A DNA stretch of 64,000 bases from Clostridiales bacterium CHKCI001 (GCA_900045905.1 FCNS01000012.1:186001-250000), one strand, 5' to 3'. Positions 52,142 through 62,335 are shown, numbered from the stretch's first letter. Program-made: numbers and translations. Notes: generated by a model from the letters alone, not told the origin.

Positions 52142-52606
52142 TTAGGACTGAAAATCGTCAATACAACGAACAGAAAGGTTGGCAAGGTAGGCATGAGCCT
52201 TTATATAAAGCTGAGGGATGTCGTCTTCTAAATAGCGTCCAGTTAATGACGCACAATTTCCTAAAAGAGATTTACTTTCTAATATGACGTTCACATTAGA
52301 AGGAATTAAAATCGTAACTGCTCCGAGATGAACATCACATTCCAAATAAGAAATATTTGGAAATTGGAGATGGCTCATGTCATATGTTAATGTACCAAAG
52401 ATTATTTTTAAAATACCTTTTTGGAATTGTTTGGGTTCGGAGGCAACTATGTGCTCCGAAATTTTCTTCGTTAGATGACTGTGAGTATATCCAGTGAAAG
52501 GAATGGATTCCTTTAACCGCTTTCTTGTCTGAAAAGTGATCATTACAGCTGTTACGGACGTAATAAATGAGAGTAATAATAAGAATTGTCTTTTGAGTTT
52601 TTTCAC
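52142..52606 (-). CDS. Small membrane-anchored LiaF-like protein
   Basis: A 154-aa protein with one N-terminal helix (QFLLLLSFITSVTAVMITF, about 7-25), a linker and a C-terminal repeat-rich beta domain: ILKIIFGTLTYDMSHLQFP, LECDVHLGAVTILIPSNVNV and AHAYLANLSV. This pattern (G-x-hydrophobic strands, CDVHLGAVTI) matches the C-terminal domain of LiaF-type cell-envelope stress proteins. It lacks the multi-helix N-terminus of real LiaF and has no LiaRS two-component genes beside it. Confidence 0.6.
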   Translation of the reverse strand: MKKLKRQFLLLLSFITSVTAVMITFQTRKRLKESIPFTGYTHSHLTKKISEHIVASEPKQFQKGILKIIFGTLTYDMSHLQFPNISYLECDVHLGAVTILIPSNVNVILESKSLLGNCASLTGRYLEDDIPQLYIKAHAYLANLSVRCIDDFQS

Positions 52607-52637
52607 TTTATATTCTCCTTTTCATTAAGATAAATTT

Positions 52638-52666
52638 AGTATGGGCGGATTTATAAAAAAAGTCAA
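52638..52666 (-). promoter_or_regulatory. Promoter of the LiaF-like gene
   Basis: On the minus strand TTGACT (52661-52666), 17-bp spacer, CATACT (52638-52643). Confidence 0.65.
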
Positions 52667-52842
52667 TACACTTTCTAAAATTAAATTGACTCAATTTACA
52701 TAAAATAAGATTGCTGGAGGAAATGAATAAAATATTCATAGCTAACTAAAAAAATTGCTCGATCTTGTTATAAAAATTTGTGTGGAAAAATAGAGTACAT
52801 TATGGTAACATAAAGAGATAAATAGAAAGGGAGGAATAACTC

Positions 52843-53736
52843 TTGAAAAAATTACTATTTATTTTTAATCCGTTTTCTGGAAAAGGAAAGATTAAAAACC
52901 GTTTAAGTGATGTTATTTATTTATTCAATCAAAATGGATATGAAATTACAATACAGGCAACCCAACGTAAAGAAGAAGCAACGTCAATTGTAGCGAAAAA
53001 GGGAGGAAAGTATGATTTAATTGTCTGTAGTGGCGGTGACGGCACATTAAATGAAGTTGTTTCTGGACTTATGACTCTGAAAAAGAAGCCTCCTATCGGT
53101 TATATTCCAGCAGGTTCTACAAATGATTTTGGAGCAAGCATAGGATTGCCAAAAAATGTGATGCGTGCTGCTGAAATTGTTATGAAAGGGGAATTGAATC
53201 CCTATGATGTTGGACAATTTGGAAATCGATACTTTGTATATGTTGCAGCATTTGGTGCATTTTCTGATGTGTCTTATATGACGCCACAGCAGACAAAAAA
53301 TTTAATTGGTCATCAGGCATACGTATTAGAGGCGATGAAAAAAATTGGCACAATTAAGCCAATTCATATGTTAATGGAGTATAATGATCAAGTAGTCGAG
53401 GGAGACTATCTTTTTGGAATGATTTCAAATGCAACGAGTGTTGGAGGAATAAAAGGGATTGTCGGAAGCAATGTCAGTATGGATGATGGATTATTTGAGG
53501 TAATGCTTGTAAAACACCCAGAAAATCCGTTAGAATTTCCAATGATTCTTTCCAATTTGTTAGCAAAAGAAAAAGATCCAAAATATATTGTAATGTTTAA
53601 ATGTGCAAATTTAAAAATTCACAGTGATGAACCTGTAAGTTGGACTTTAGATGGAGAATTTGGAGGAGATTGTTGTGATACAGATGTAGTAATACATAAA
53701 GAAGCAGTTTGTATTGCAAGTTTAAAAAAAAACTGA
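52843..53736 (+). CDS. YegS/DgkB-family lipid kinase
   Basis: A 297-aa diacylglycerol-kinase-family protein with a TTG start after GGGAGGAAT. Motifs: FIFNPFSGKGKIKN at the N-terminus, VCSGGDGTLNEVVSGL (catalytic GGDGT, about 64-79), IPAGSTNDFGASIGLP and DGLFEVMLV. It phosphorylates a lipid such as diacylglycerol or a related alcohol, returning it to phospholipid synthesis. The following gene, rpoD, has its own promoter. Confidence 0.9.
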   Translation: MKKLLFIFNPFSGKGKIKNRLSDVIYLFNQNGYEITIQATQRKEEATSIVAKKGGKYDLIVCSGGDGTLNEVVSGLMTLKKKPPIGYIPAGSTNDFGASIGLPKNVMRAAEIVMKGELNPYDVGQFGNRYFVYVAAFGAFSDVSYMTPQQTKNLIGHQAYVLEAMKKIGTIKPIHMLMEYNDQVVEGDYLFGMISNATSVGGIKGIVGSNVSMDDGLFEVMLVKHPENPLEFPMILSNLLAKEKDPKYIVMFKCANLKIHSDEPVSWTLDGEFGGDCCDTDVVIHKEAVCIASLKKN

Positions 53737-53745
53737 CATAAATAC

Positions 53746-53774
53746 TTTACAAAGAGGGAATAATATAGTATAAT
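53746..53774 (+). promoter_or_regulatory. Promoter of rpoD
   Basis: TTTACA (53746-53751), 17-bp spacer, consensus TATAAT (53769-53774). The leader is about 145 bases. Confidence 0.8.
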
Positions 53775-53923
53775 ACTAATCTGTGGAAGTATGTTCTGTT
53801 ATAAAAAACGGGCAGAATTTTGCAGAAAAATATTTGTAAACTGTCATATAATAATGAGGATGAAAACAGACATTATGGATACAGATACGTTATGAGGCCT
53901 ATAAACAGAAAGGACAATGTGCG

Positions 53924-55039
53924 ATGGAAAAAGAGATTTTAAACGAACGTCTGGGAAAACTTGTCGAAATTGGAAATGGAAAAAATAAAGCTCTGGATTT
54001 CAATGACATTAATGATTTTTTCGTTGGCGAGGTATTGACACCAGAAGAATGGGAGTATGTTTATAGCTATCTGGAAGCGAAAAAGATTGATGTACTTCGT
54101 CCTATGGATGACGATATGGCAGCAGATGATGCATTATTACTGGATAAAGATATTGATTTTTCCGCGGAAGAAGAAGAGATTGATTTGGATGCCATTGATC
54201 TGTTGGAAGGGATTGGAACAGAAGATCCAGTGCGTATGTATTTAAAAGAGATTGGAACAGTTCCGCTTTTAAGTGCAGAAGAAGAATTGGATCTTGCAAA
54301 GAAAAAGGCAGAAGGCAGTACGTATGCGAAGGAGCGGTTAATTGAAGCAAATCTTCGTCTTGTTGTCAGTATTGCAAAGCGTTACACTGGAAGAGGTATG
54401 AGTTTTCTAGATTTGGTTCAGGAAGGAAATCTTGGACTTATTAAAGGTGTAGAGAAATTTGACTATACAAAAGGATATAAGTTAAGTACATATGCGACAT
54501 GGTGGATTCGCCAGTCTGTAACAAGAGCGTTAGCAGATCAGGCAAGGACAATTCGTGTACCAGTTCATATGGTTGAGACAATCAATAAAATGTCTAAGAT
54601 GCAGCGTAAGTTAACATTGGATCTTGGATATGAGCCGTCTGTGACAGAACTTGCGAAAGCATTGGATATGTCAGAAGACAAAGTTATGGAGATCATGCAA
54701 ATTGCAAGAGAGCCAGCATCATTGGAAACACCAATTGGTGAAGAAGATGATTCCAATCTGGGAGATTTTGTAGCAGATAATAATGCTGTGACACCAGAAG
54801 GAAATGTAGAATCGGTCATGCTGCGAGAGCATATTGATTCATTGTTAGAAGATTTAAAAGAAAGAGAACGTCAGGTTATTGTATTACGGTTTGGCTTAGA
54901 AGATGGACATCCTCGGACATTGGAAGAAGTTGGAAAAGAGTTTAATGTCACAAGAGAGCGTATTCGTCAGATTGAAGCAAAAGCGTTGCGTAAGCTTCGT
55001 AACCCTGTTAGAAGTAAACGAATCCGTGACTTTCTTTAA
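53924..55039 (+). CDS. rpoD: RNA polymerase primary sigma factor
   Basis: A 371-aa SigA/RpoD. Region 1.1 is short (1-95), region 1.2 is [12 protein letters not shown], region 2 is [21 protein letters not shown] then [20 protein letters not shown] (-10 recognition), region 3 has [12 protein letters not shown] and region 4.2 ends [18 protein letters not shown]. It directs transcription from TTGACA/TATAAT promoters, which dominate this window. In many Firmicutes it follows dnaG; here a lipid kinase gene is upstream instead. Confidence 0.97.
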   Translation: MEKEILNERLGKLVEIGNGKNKALDFNDINDFFVGEVLTPEEWEYVYSYLEAKKIDVLRPMDDDMAADDALLLDKDIDFSAEEEEIDLDAIDLLEGIGTEDPVRMYLKEIGTVPLLSAEEELDLAKKKAEGSTYAKERLIEANLRLVVSIAKRYTGRGMSFLDLVQEGNLGLIKGVEKFDYTKGYKLSTYATWWIRQSVTRALADQARTIRVPVHMVETINKMSKMQRKLTLDLGYEPSVTELAKALDMSEDKVMEIMQIAREPASLETPIGEEDDSNLGDFVADNNAVTPEGNVESVMLREHIDSLLEDLKERERQVIVLRFGLEDGHPRTLEEVGKEFNVTRERIRQIEAKALRKLRNPVRSKRIRDFL

Positions 55040-55059
55040 ATAATAAACTTTGAATGGGA

Positions 55060-55104
55060 AGGGTATTTGAAGAGGCATCTTCAGATGCCCTTGTTCTTCT
55101 TTTT
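55060..55104 (+). terminator. Terminator of rpoD
   Basis: AGGGTATTTGAAGA / TCTTCAGATGCCCT with G-T pairs and loop GGCA, then TTCTTCTTTTT. Confidence 0.75.
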
Positions 55105-55231
55105 GTAAGAAAATGTAGTATTTATGGAATACAGAACAAAGAATTTCCTGTAGGAAATGATAAAGCAGTTTGCGAATATCTAGTTTACTGTTCTGCTAAT
55201 AATAATTAATCATAGAGTTAAGGGGGATATA

Positions 55232-55870
55232 ATGCAAAAAGTAAATTATCAAAAAGAAATGGAGCGAGAGTTGGCACGATTAAAAAAAGAGCAGGTTGTT
55301 CCCAAATTGCTGCTTCATAGTTGCTGTGCTCCATGTAGTAGTTATGTATTAGAATATTTATCAAATTATTTTTCGATTACTATATTTTATTATAATCCCA
55401 ATATTTCACCAAAAGAAGAATTTGAAAAAAGAGTAAAAGAGCAGCAGAGATTGATTGCATCCATGCCTTTTAAAAATCCCGTGGATTGTATTGTAGGAAA
55501 ATACGAACCAGAACGATTTTTTGAAATATCTAAAGGATTGGAAAATGTTCCAGAGGGAGGAGAACGGTGTTTTCGGTGCTATGAACTTCGGCTTAGAGAG
55601 GCAGCGATCCTTGCCAAACAAAAAGGTTTTGATTATTTTACGACAACGCTTTCCATTAGTCCGTTGAAAAAAGCAGAAAAGCTAAATGAAATTGGACGTA
55701 AATTAGAACAAGAGTACCAAGTAAGTTATCTATATTCTGATTTTAAGAAAAAGGACGGATATAAACGTTCGATACAGTTGTCGCAGGAATATCAATTATA
55801 CCGACAAAATTTCTGTGGTTGTGTATATTCGAAAAAAGAGGCAATGCTTCGTGAAAGGGAAATAAGTTAG
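55232..55870 (+). CDS. queH: Epoxyqueuosine reductase QueH
   Basis: A 212-aa DUF208 protein. Four paired Cys give the iron-binding pattern: HSCCAPCSSY (about 28-35), CFRCYELRL (about 112-115) and NFCGCVYS near the end (about 194-196). QueH performs the last step of queuosine synthesis in tRNA, reducing epoxyqueuosine, as a cobalamin-independent substitute for QueG. No other queuosine gene is nearby. The ATG follows AAGGGGGATATA. Confidence 0.92.
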   Translation: MQKVNYQKEMERELARLKKEQVVPKLLLHSCCAPCSSYVLEYLSNYFSITIFYYNPNISPKEEFEKRVKEQQRLIASMPFKNPVDCIVGKYEPERFFEISKGLENVPEGGERCFRCYELRLREAAILAKQKGFDYFTTTLSISPLKKAEKLNEIGRKLEQEYQVSYLYSDFKKKDGYKRSIQLSQEYQLYRQNFCGCVYSKKEAMLREREIS

Positions 55871-55928
55871 GGTAAATGTAACAAATAATCTTCAGAGTAA
55901 TTTATTCTATCTATGGATGGGAGGAGCT

Positions 55929-58900
55929 ATGTGGAAATACAGTGTAAGAAAACCATATACCGTTATTGTAGCGGTACTGATGATTTTGGTGTTGGGGGGT
56001 GTTTCCTGGACGAAGATGACTACAGATTTACTTCCTGAGATTAGTCTTCCATATATGGTTGTTGTGACAAGTTACGATGGAGGAAGTCCAGAAGAGGTAG
56101 AGCTAATTGTTACAAAGCCAATTGAGCAGGCAATGGCAACATTGGACCATATTGAAAACGTAACATCTGTTTCTTCACAAGGACAATCTACTGTTATACT
56201 GGAATTTGATGATTCGGTTAATATGGAATCTGCTACAATTGACACAAGAGAGAAGTTAGATCTAATTTCTTCTTATTGGACAGAGTCGGTTGGTAATCCA
56301 ATTATTACAAAAATAAGTCCTGATATGCTTCCGATTATAACAGCAGCCGTTGATATGGAACAAAAATCAACAGAGGAGCTAAGTACGATTGTAAATAATG
56401 AACTGGTGTCCAAATTAGAAGGAGTAAATGGAGTTGCGAGTGTTTCAGTTAGTGGAGATATTGAAAAAGAAATTCAAGTTGTACTAGATCAAGAAAAAAT
56501 TGAGCAAATCAACGAGAAAATAAAAGAAGCAATACAAGATCAGATGAGTGAGGCAAGAGAGCAGTTGGATGCGGCTCAAAGTGAACTGGAAAATGGAAAG
56601 CAGGAGTTAAATAATCAACTTAGCGTGTTTTCGGATGGCTCGATTGATTTTAGTCAAGGAATGTTAAGTGGGAAACTGGAATTGCTAAAGTCTGAAATTC
56701 AAATGGCACAGATGGAAAGTGAATTACAGGAAAAAGAAACGGAAATTCAGCAGCTTGAAATTGTTATAAAAGAATTAGAAAAGGCAGTGGCAAGTGCGAA
56801 AGAAGAGAATGCCCAAGCAGAAGCACAGGCAGTGGCGTTAGAGCAAGAGGCGGCACAATTAAAGGCAGAAAATGAGCAAAAAGAAATAGAACTAAAACAA
56901 GAACGAGCACAACTGGAAGCTCAAATTTCAGGATTAAAGGAACAATTGGCTAATTTGGAAATAGAAACTCCAAGTTTTGAAATAAAACCAAGTACTAGTG
57001 AAGCAGTTACAGAGAAAGAAGAAATTCCTTCTAAGGAAACTTCCAAAGAAACCTCAGAGGAATCCAAAGAACAGACAAAAGAGTCCACAACGAAGTTAGA
57101 GGAAGAAACAAAAGAAAAGGAGTCCACAACAGAGGCAGAGGAAGAAACAAAAAAGGAGAAAACGGGAAAAGTAGATGAGTCTGTAAAAAAAGTGGCAGCA
57201 AAATCGGTTCAGTCAGTAGATCATTCCGAGCAAGATTCTATTTTAACACAGTTGCGTCAGTTAGAAGAGCAATTACAAGAAGTAGTTGCTAAGGAGCAAG
57301 AGTTAGCGTTAAATAAAGTTTCTTATGAGATGAAACAATCGGCAGCAGAAAGTGCAAGGGTTTCGGTAGACACTTCTAAAAATGTGACGGCTCAGTTTGA
57401 AGCGCAACTGAATTTATCGAAAACGCAGTTGGAACAGGCAAAACAAGCATTAAATACGGCAAGACAACAAATTCAGAGTGGGGAAACAACGATTACCGAT
57501 AATCAGGATGAGTTAAATACACAGGAAAAAGAATTGACAAAACAGCAGCAAGAAGCACAAAAGCAATTGGACGAGGCAAATGAACAGATGAAAGAAGCCG
57601 AAGCACAGTTACAGGAGCAAAGAGAAGCGTTGGAGGAGGCCGAAGCAAAGGCATTGGAAGAGGCAACTCTGGATGGAAAGATCACAAATGAAGCGATCCG
57701 TTCCTTACTTCAGGCACAAAACTTTAATATGCCTGCTGGATATGTAAAAGAAGGAGATACTTCTTACTTAGTACGAGTTGGGGATAAAATTACCGATATT
57801 TCTGAAATGAAAAAACTGCTGTTATTTGATCCGAAAATAGAAGGAATTGATCCAATTATGTTGGAAGATGTGGCAGAGATCTTTTATATTGATAATTCAG
57901 CAACTTCTTATGCAAAAGTAAATGGAAATGACAGTTTAATTTTATCAGTACAAAAACAAAATACATATTCTACTACAGAAGTATCAGAACAACTAAATCA
58001 AACATTTCGAGAATTAGAAGAACAGTATCCAGGGTTGCGTTTTACAAATCTAATGGATCAGGGGGTTTATATTAATTTAGTTGTAGATTCAGTATTAGAT
58101 AACTTAATTATGGGCGGATTATTGGCAGTTGCTATTTTGATTCTGTTTTTAAAAGATATTAAACCTACAATGATCATTGCATGTTCCATTCCTGTTAGTG
58201 TTATTTTTGCAATTGTATTAATGTATTTTTCAGGAGTAACATTAAATGTAATTTCGCTTTCAGGTCTGGCTGTTGGAGTTGGAATGTTGGTAGATAATTC
58301 CGTTGTAGTAATTGAAAATATTTATCGGTTAAAAAGTAAGGGAGCAACAATAATTCAAGCAGCTGTATCGGGGGCTGCCCAAGTGTCAGGAGCGATTACT
58401 TCTTCTACATTAACAACAATTTGTGTTTTCTTACCAATTGTATTTGTAGAGGGAATTACAAGGCAATTATTTGTAGATATGGGATTAACCATTGCGTATT
58501 CTCTGCTTGCAAGTTTAGTGATTGCTTTGACTCTGGTACCAGCTATGTCTGCTGGTATATTAAAAAAAGCATCACCAAAAAAGCAAGTTTTTTTCAATAA
58601 GATGCTGAATCGTTATGAAAAGTTAGTAGAAAAATGTTTGATTCATAAATGGCTGGTCATCGTTCTCGTAGTATTAATTTTAGCGGGAAGCGTTGCTGCA
58701 TCGTTTTCCAGAGGCACTGCATTTATGCCAGAATCGGACAGTAATCAGCTAACTGCAACTCTGACAATGCCAAAAGAAGCAAAATTAGAGGATACAACTG
58801 CCATGGCAGATGAAGTTGCCGAGCGTATTCAGGAAATTGAGGGTGTAGAAACAGTTGGAGCGATTATGAGCTCGAATAGTTTAATGAGTGGAGGGGGAAC

Positions 58901-60170
58901 CAATACTCGCTCAGTTACGTTTTATGTTGTGTTAGAGGAAAAGAGAAAAGATACAAGTCAGGAAATTGCGGTTCAAATTGAAGAAGCTTGTCAAGATCTG
59001 GACGGGGAAGTGACTGCAACAGGGTCCAATATGGACTTAAGTGCTTTGGGTGGCTCTGGAATTTCAATAAAAGTATTTGGTGAAGAGATTGATATGCTAA
59101 AAGAAACTGCGAATGAAATAGCAGAAATTGTGACCAATACAGAGGGAACCGAAGAAGTGGCCAATGGAATCAATGATCCAATTCCAGAGCTTCGTATTAT
59201 TATTGATAAAGAAAAAGCAATGGAGTCTGGACTAACTGTGGCGCAAGCCTATATGGATTTGAAGACAGAGTTAGCAGATCCAACTTCTTCCACAGATATT
59301 GAAGAAGATGGAACATCTTATTCTACGATTGTATCTAATGGAGCTAGCTCCATGACGCCAGAAGACCTAGAAAATTATGAGTTTACAGTAACACAAGTGG
59401 ATGGTACGACGAAAACCGTTCCATTAAAGGATGTTGCCAAAATTGAGGAAACGGAAACATTATCCTCCATTAATCGAGAACAGCAGAAGCGGGTATTAAC
59501 AGTTTCTGCATCCATCGCAGATGGATACAATATTGGTTTAGTCAGTGAAGATTTGAATAAAGCGTTGGAGGAATATGAACCACCAGAAGGATGCAAGATT
59601 GAAGTAGCTGGAGAAAATGTAACAATCAATGATGCAATGGAGCAGCTAATACAGATGATGTTACTAGGTGTTATTATGATTTATTTTATTATGGTAGCAC
59701 AATTTCAATCGTTTTTATCTCCGTTTATTGTTATGTTTACGATTCCACTTGCATTTACAGGAGGTTTTTTAGGATTATTTTTGACTGGAAATGAAATTAG
59801 TGTAATTGCGGTAATTGGATTTGTTATGCTGTCTGGAGTTGTTGTAAATAATGGTATTGTACTTGTAGATTATATTAATCAGCTTCGACTAGAAGGCTGG
59901 GAGCGAAGAGAAGCTATTATAGAAGCAGGAAAGACTCGTATGCGTCCAATTTTAATGACTGCAATTACAACAATACTGGGACTTATGACAATGGCAATGG
60001 GAATTGGAAGCGGAGCAGATATGATGCAACCGATTGCAATTGTTACCGTCGGAGGTTTGACTTATGCAACGATCATGACATTGTTTGTTATCCCAGTTAT
60101 GTACGATATTTTCGCAAGAAAGCAGATGAAGTCGGTGAATAAGAGAGAGCTGGAAATATTAGATGATTAA
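55929..60170 (+). CDS. RND-family efflux permease with a large coiled-coil insertion
   Basis: A 1413-aa protein of the AcrB/SwrC type. GGGAGG at 55919-55924 selects the ATG at 55929. The first helix is followed by the porter segment DLLPEISLPYMVVVTSYDGG. Between about 194 and 587 an insert of roughly 390 residues is almost all heptad-type Glu/Gln/Lys/Ala helix, interrupted by a Ser/Thr/Glu/Lys linker (about 355-430). Then come the usual twelve-helix parts: LAVGVGMLVDNSVVVIENIYR (relay Asp kept, second Asp replaced by Asn) and QFQSFLSPFIVMFTIPLAF. Ordinary SwrC relatives have about 1050 residues. No membrane-fusion or regulator gene is adjacent. Confidence 0.9.
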   Translation: MWKYSVRKPYTVIVAVLMILVLGGVSWTKMTTDLLPEISLPYMVVVTSYDGGSPEEVELIVTKPIEQAMATLDHIENVTSVSSQGQSTVILEFDDSVNMESATIDTREKLDLISSYWTESVGNPIITKISPDMLPIITAAVDMEQKSTEELSTIVNNELVSKLEGVNGVASVSVSGDIEKEIQVVLDQEKIEQINEKIKEAIQDQMSEAREQLDAAQSELENGKQELNNQLSVFSDGSIDFSQGMLSGKLELLKSEIQMAQMESELQEKETEIQQLEIVIKELEKAVASAKEENAQAEAQAVALEQEAAQLKAENEQKEIELKQERAQLEAQISGLKEQLANLEIETPSFEIKPSTSEAVTEKEEIPSKETSKETSEESKEQTKESTTKLEEETKEKESTTEAEEETKKEKTGKVDESVKKVAAKSVQSVDHSEQDSILTQLRQLEEQLQEVVAKEQELALNKVSYEMKQSAAESARVSVDTSKNVTAQFEAQLNLSKTQLEQAKQALNTARQQIQSGETTITDNQDELNTQEKELTKQQQEAQKQLDEANEQMKEAEAQLQEQREALEEAEAKALEEATLDGKITNEAIRSLLQAQNFNMPAGYVKEGDTSYLVRVGDKITDISEMKKLLLFDPKIEGIDPIMLEDVAEIFYIDNSATSYAKVNGNDSLILSVQKQNTYSTTEVSEQLNQTFRELEEQYPGLRFTNLMDQGVYINLVVDSVLDNLIMGGLLAVAILILFLKDIKPTMIIACSIPVSVIFAIVLMYFSGVTLNVISLSGLAVGVGMLVDNSVVVIENIYRLKSKGATIIQAAVSGAAQVSGAITSSTLTTICVFLPIVFVEGITRQLFVDMGLTIAYSLLASLVIALTLVPAMSAGILKKASPKKQVFFNKMLNRYEKLVEKCLIHKWLVIVLVVLILAGSVAASFSRGTAFMPESDSNQLTATLTMPKEAKLEDTTAMADEVAERIQEIEGVETVGAIMSSNSLMSGGGTNTRSVTFYVVLEEKRKDTSQEIAVQIEEACQDLDGEVTATGSNMDLSALGGSGISIKVFGEEIDMLKETANEIAEIVTNTEGTEEVANGINDPIPELRIIIDKEKAMESGLTVAQAYMDLKTELADPTSSTDIEEDGTSYSTIVSNGASSMTPEDLENYEFTVTQVDGTTKTVPLKDVAKIEETETLSSINREQQKRVLTVSASIADGYNIGLVSEDLNKALEEYEPPEGCKIEVAGENVTINDAMEQLIQMMLLGVIMIYFIMVAQFQSFLSPFIVMFTIPLAFTGGFLGLFLTGNEISVIAVIGFVMLSGVVVNNGIVLVDYINQLRLEGWERREAIIEAGKTRMRPILMTAITTILGLMTMAMGIGSGADMMQPIAIVTVGGLTYATIMTLFVIPVMYDIFARKQMKSVNKRELEILDD

Positions 60171-60276
60171 TAAAGAATACAATCTTGATAGAATGGGGAT
60201 ATATTATGTCTGATTTCTCTATTCTTAGTAGGAATTTTAACGTTTTGCAATTATATTATATTTAGGAGGGTGCGTT

Positions 60277-60498
60277 ATGATTCTTGTTTTGAGGGCACTG
60301 GGTGGTGTTTTGTATGTTGTGACGCCATTTACATTTGTTTGGGGATTTGCAAATTTGATTCGGGAGATGGTGAAGCAGGAGCTAGATCCAATTCATAAGG
60401 AAAATATGAAGGCAAAAGTAATGTATGGTGCAATTGCAGGATTTAGTTTATTGATTTGTTTTGTGACGGATTATCAGTCTAATATGTGGATATTGTAA
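60277..60498 (+). CDS. Small two-helix membrane protein (73 aa)
   Basis: TAGGAGGGTGCGTT precedes the ATG. Two hydrophobic segments (VLRALGGVLYVVTPFTFVWG, about 3-24, and MYGAIAGFSLLICFVTDY, about 49-66) enclose a charged loop (REMVKQELDPIHKENMKAK). No family is recognised. It lies 107 bases after the RND gene; a hairpin (GCAAAGCAATTGA / TCAATTGCTTTGT, 60507-60556) follows, without a T run. Confidence 0.7.
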   Translation: MILVLRALGGVLYVVTPFTFVWGFANLIREMVKQELDPIHKENMKAKVMYGAIAGFSLLICFVTDYQSNMWIL

Positions 60499-60579
60499 TG
60501 AGATGAGCAAAGCAATTGATGGATGTTGTGTGGAATGGCATTTTCAATTGCTTTGTCCTATTAAATTAGAGACAAAATC

Positions 60580-60608
60580 TTGACAGAGCAAAGGGTTTTG
60601 TGTAAAAT
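60580..60608 (+). promoter_or_regulatory. Promoter of the CorC-like gene
   Basis: TTGACA (60580-60585), 17-bp spacer, TAAAAT (60603-60608). Confidence 0.78.
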
Positions 60609-60687
60609 ATTTTCAAACTGTATTTTAGACCAAGGAGTCAGGCATGAAATACAGAGTAAAATAATAAAAAATGGAGAGTGATTTACT

Positions 60688-61983
60688 TTGGATTCGGGTG
60701 ACGTCATACAATTGATTATGTTGCTCATTTTAATTGGTTTTTCGGCAATATTTTCATCTGCGGAGACTGCATTAATGACATGTAATCGTATTCGTTTACG
60801 TTCAATGGAAAATGAGGGAAACAAAAAAGCAGGAAAAGTTTTAGATATGGTAGAGAACAGTACCGACAAGATGCTGAGTGCCATATTGATAGGGAATAAT
60901 GTAGTAAATTTATCCGCATCTTCCCTTGCAACCGTACTAGCTACAAAGTTATTAGGCAGTAGTGGAGCTGGTATTGCTACAGGAGTGATTACCTTATTAG
61001 TTTTGATTTTTGGTGAGATTACTCCAAAGTCTTTTGCTACGATATCTGCGGATAAACTGGCATTGATGTATTATAATTTTATTCATGGATTAATGATCGT
61101 GTTAACTCCTGTTATTTTTCTTGTTGGTATACTGTCAAGAGGCGTATTATTTTTGCTTAGAGTGGATCCAGATGCGAAACCTGAGACGATCACGGAGAGT
61201 GAGCTTCGAGCTATGGTTGATGTCAGTCATGAAGAGGGTGTACTGGAAAGCGATGAACGAAAAATGATTACAAATGTATTTGACTTTGGAGATTCACAGG
61301 CAAAGGATATTATGATTCCGCGTGTAGATGTTTCTTTTATACAAGTAGATGCCACATATAACGAACTTTTAGAGATCTTCCGTGAAGATATGTTTACAAG
61401 ATTTCCTGTATACGAAGAGAGTACCGATGATGTAATTGGTGTGATTAATATGAAGGATGTATTACTCTATGATCGAAAAACTCCGTTTTCGATTCGTAAT
61501 TATTTAAGAGAAGTTCATTTTACTTATGAACATAGTTCTACGCTGGAACTGCTGCAAGAAATGAGAGAGACGTCATCGAATGTAACGATTGTATTGGATG
61601 AATATGGTGCAACTGTTGGCATGATTACATTGGAGGATCTGTTAGAAGAAATCGTTGGTGAAATTCGTGATGAATATGATGAGAACGAAGTAGAAGCTTT
61701 CCAAAAAGTTGGAGATAATCAATATAATATTGAAGCCTCCATGAAGTTAGATGACATTAATGAGATTTTAGAATTAAATATTCAGTCAGACGATTATGAT
61801 ACGCTTGGCGGATTTATTATTGAATTGTTGGATCGCCTGCCGCAAGAAGGAGAAGAGGTATCTTATCGTAATATGACGTTTAAAGTTCTTCAGGTTGAAA
61901 AAAATCGAATTGATCAAATTCAACTGACGATTCACCCTGAATTAGATGCACAAGAGGACGAAAATTCCGAATCGGAAAATTAA
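60688..61983 (+). CDS. HlyC/CorC-family (CNNM) transporter-like protein
   Basis: A 431-aa protein from a TTG start with GGAGAG upstream. The DUF21 membrane domain covers about 1-180 (FSAIFSSAETALMTCNRIRL, LLVLIFGEITPKSFA), then two CBS domains (about 205-325; DIMIPRVDVSFIQVD, VTIVLDEYGATVGMITLEDLLEEIVGEI) and the CorC_HlyC domain (345-420). Relatives are linked to Mg2+ or Co2+ efflux; old names call them hemolysins. The C-terminus is acidic. Confidence 0.92.
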   Translation: MDSGDVIQLIMLLILIGFSAIFSSAETALMTCNRIRLRSMENEGNKKAGKVLDMVENSTDKMLSAILIGNNVVNLSASSLATVLATKLLGSSGAGIATGVITLLVLIFGEITPKSFATISADKLALMYYNFIHGLMIVLTPVIFLVGILSRGVLFLLRVDPDAKPETITESELRAMVDVSHEEGVLESDERKMITNVFDFGDSQAKDIMIPRVDVSFIQVDATYNELLEIFREDMFTRFPVYEESTDDVIGVINMKDVLLYDRKTPFSIRNYLREVHFTYEHSSTLELLQEMRETSSNVTIVLDEYGATVGMITLEDLLEEIVGEIRDEYDENEVEAFQKVGDNQYNIEASMKLDDINEILELNIQSDDYDTLGGFIIELLDRLPQEGEEVSYRNMTFKVLQVEKNRIDQIQLTIHPELDAQEDENSESEN

Positions 61984-62061
61984 AAGAAAAGCACTTTTCT
62001 TTTTGTTTATTTTATGTTATGATAGCTCAAGTGAGAATAAGTAAATTAGGAGGAATGATTC

Positions 62062-62205
62062 ATGAAGAGAGTAAAGACCTTAACGACAAAAACTCTGAAA
62101 AATACAATGAAAAAGGGCGGATGTGGAGAATGCCAGACATCCTGCCAATCAGCATGTAAGACTTCCTGTACAGTAGGAAATCAGAGCTGTGAAAATAACC
62201 AATAA
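62062..62205 (+). CDS. scfA: SCIFF ribosomal peptide precursor (six Cys in forty-five)
   Basis: A 47-aa peptide with AGGAGGAATG before the ATG. The start MKRVKTLTTKTLKNTMKKGG is the conserved leader of SCIFF, followed by Cys at 21, 24, 28, 32, 36 and 43. Thr, Ser and other residues between them serve as acceptors for thioether links. It is directly upstream of the radical-SAM maturase that performs this cross-linking, an arrangement almost universal in Clostridia. The function of the mature peptide is not known; quorum sensing or redox roles have been discussed. It is too short for most gene finders. Confidence 0.95.
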   Translation: MKRVKTLTTKTLKNTMKKGGCGECQTSCQSACKTSCTVGNQSCENNQ

Positions 62206-62216
62206 TTCTGAGCAGG

Positions 62217-62243
62217 AGCCGAGGGGATTTCTCCTCGGCTTTC
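62217..62243 (+). terminator. Hairpin between SCIFF and its maturase (attenuator-like)
   Basis: AGCCGAGG / CCTCGGCT with a 7-nt loop and TTTC only. A partial terminator here would give much more peptide mRNA than maturase mRNA. Confidence 0.7.
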
Positions 62244-62335
62244 AATGCGCTATAGAGTGCAAAAATTTTCCTATTTTTAGGAAAAATTAACAGGTGATGT
62301 GTAACGCACATCATAATCTAGAAGGGAGAATGCAA

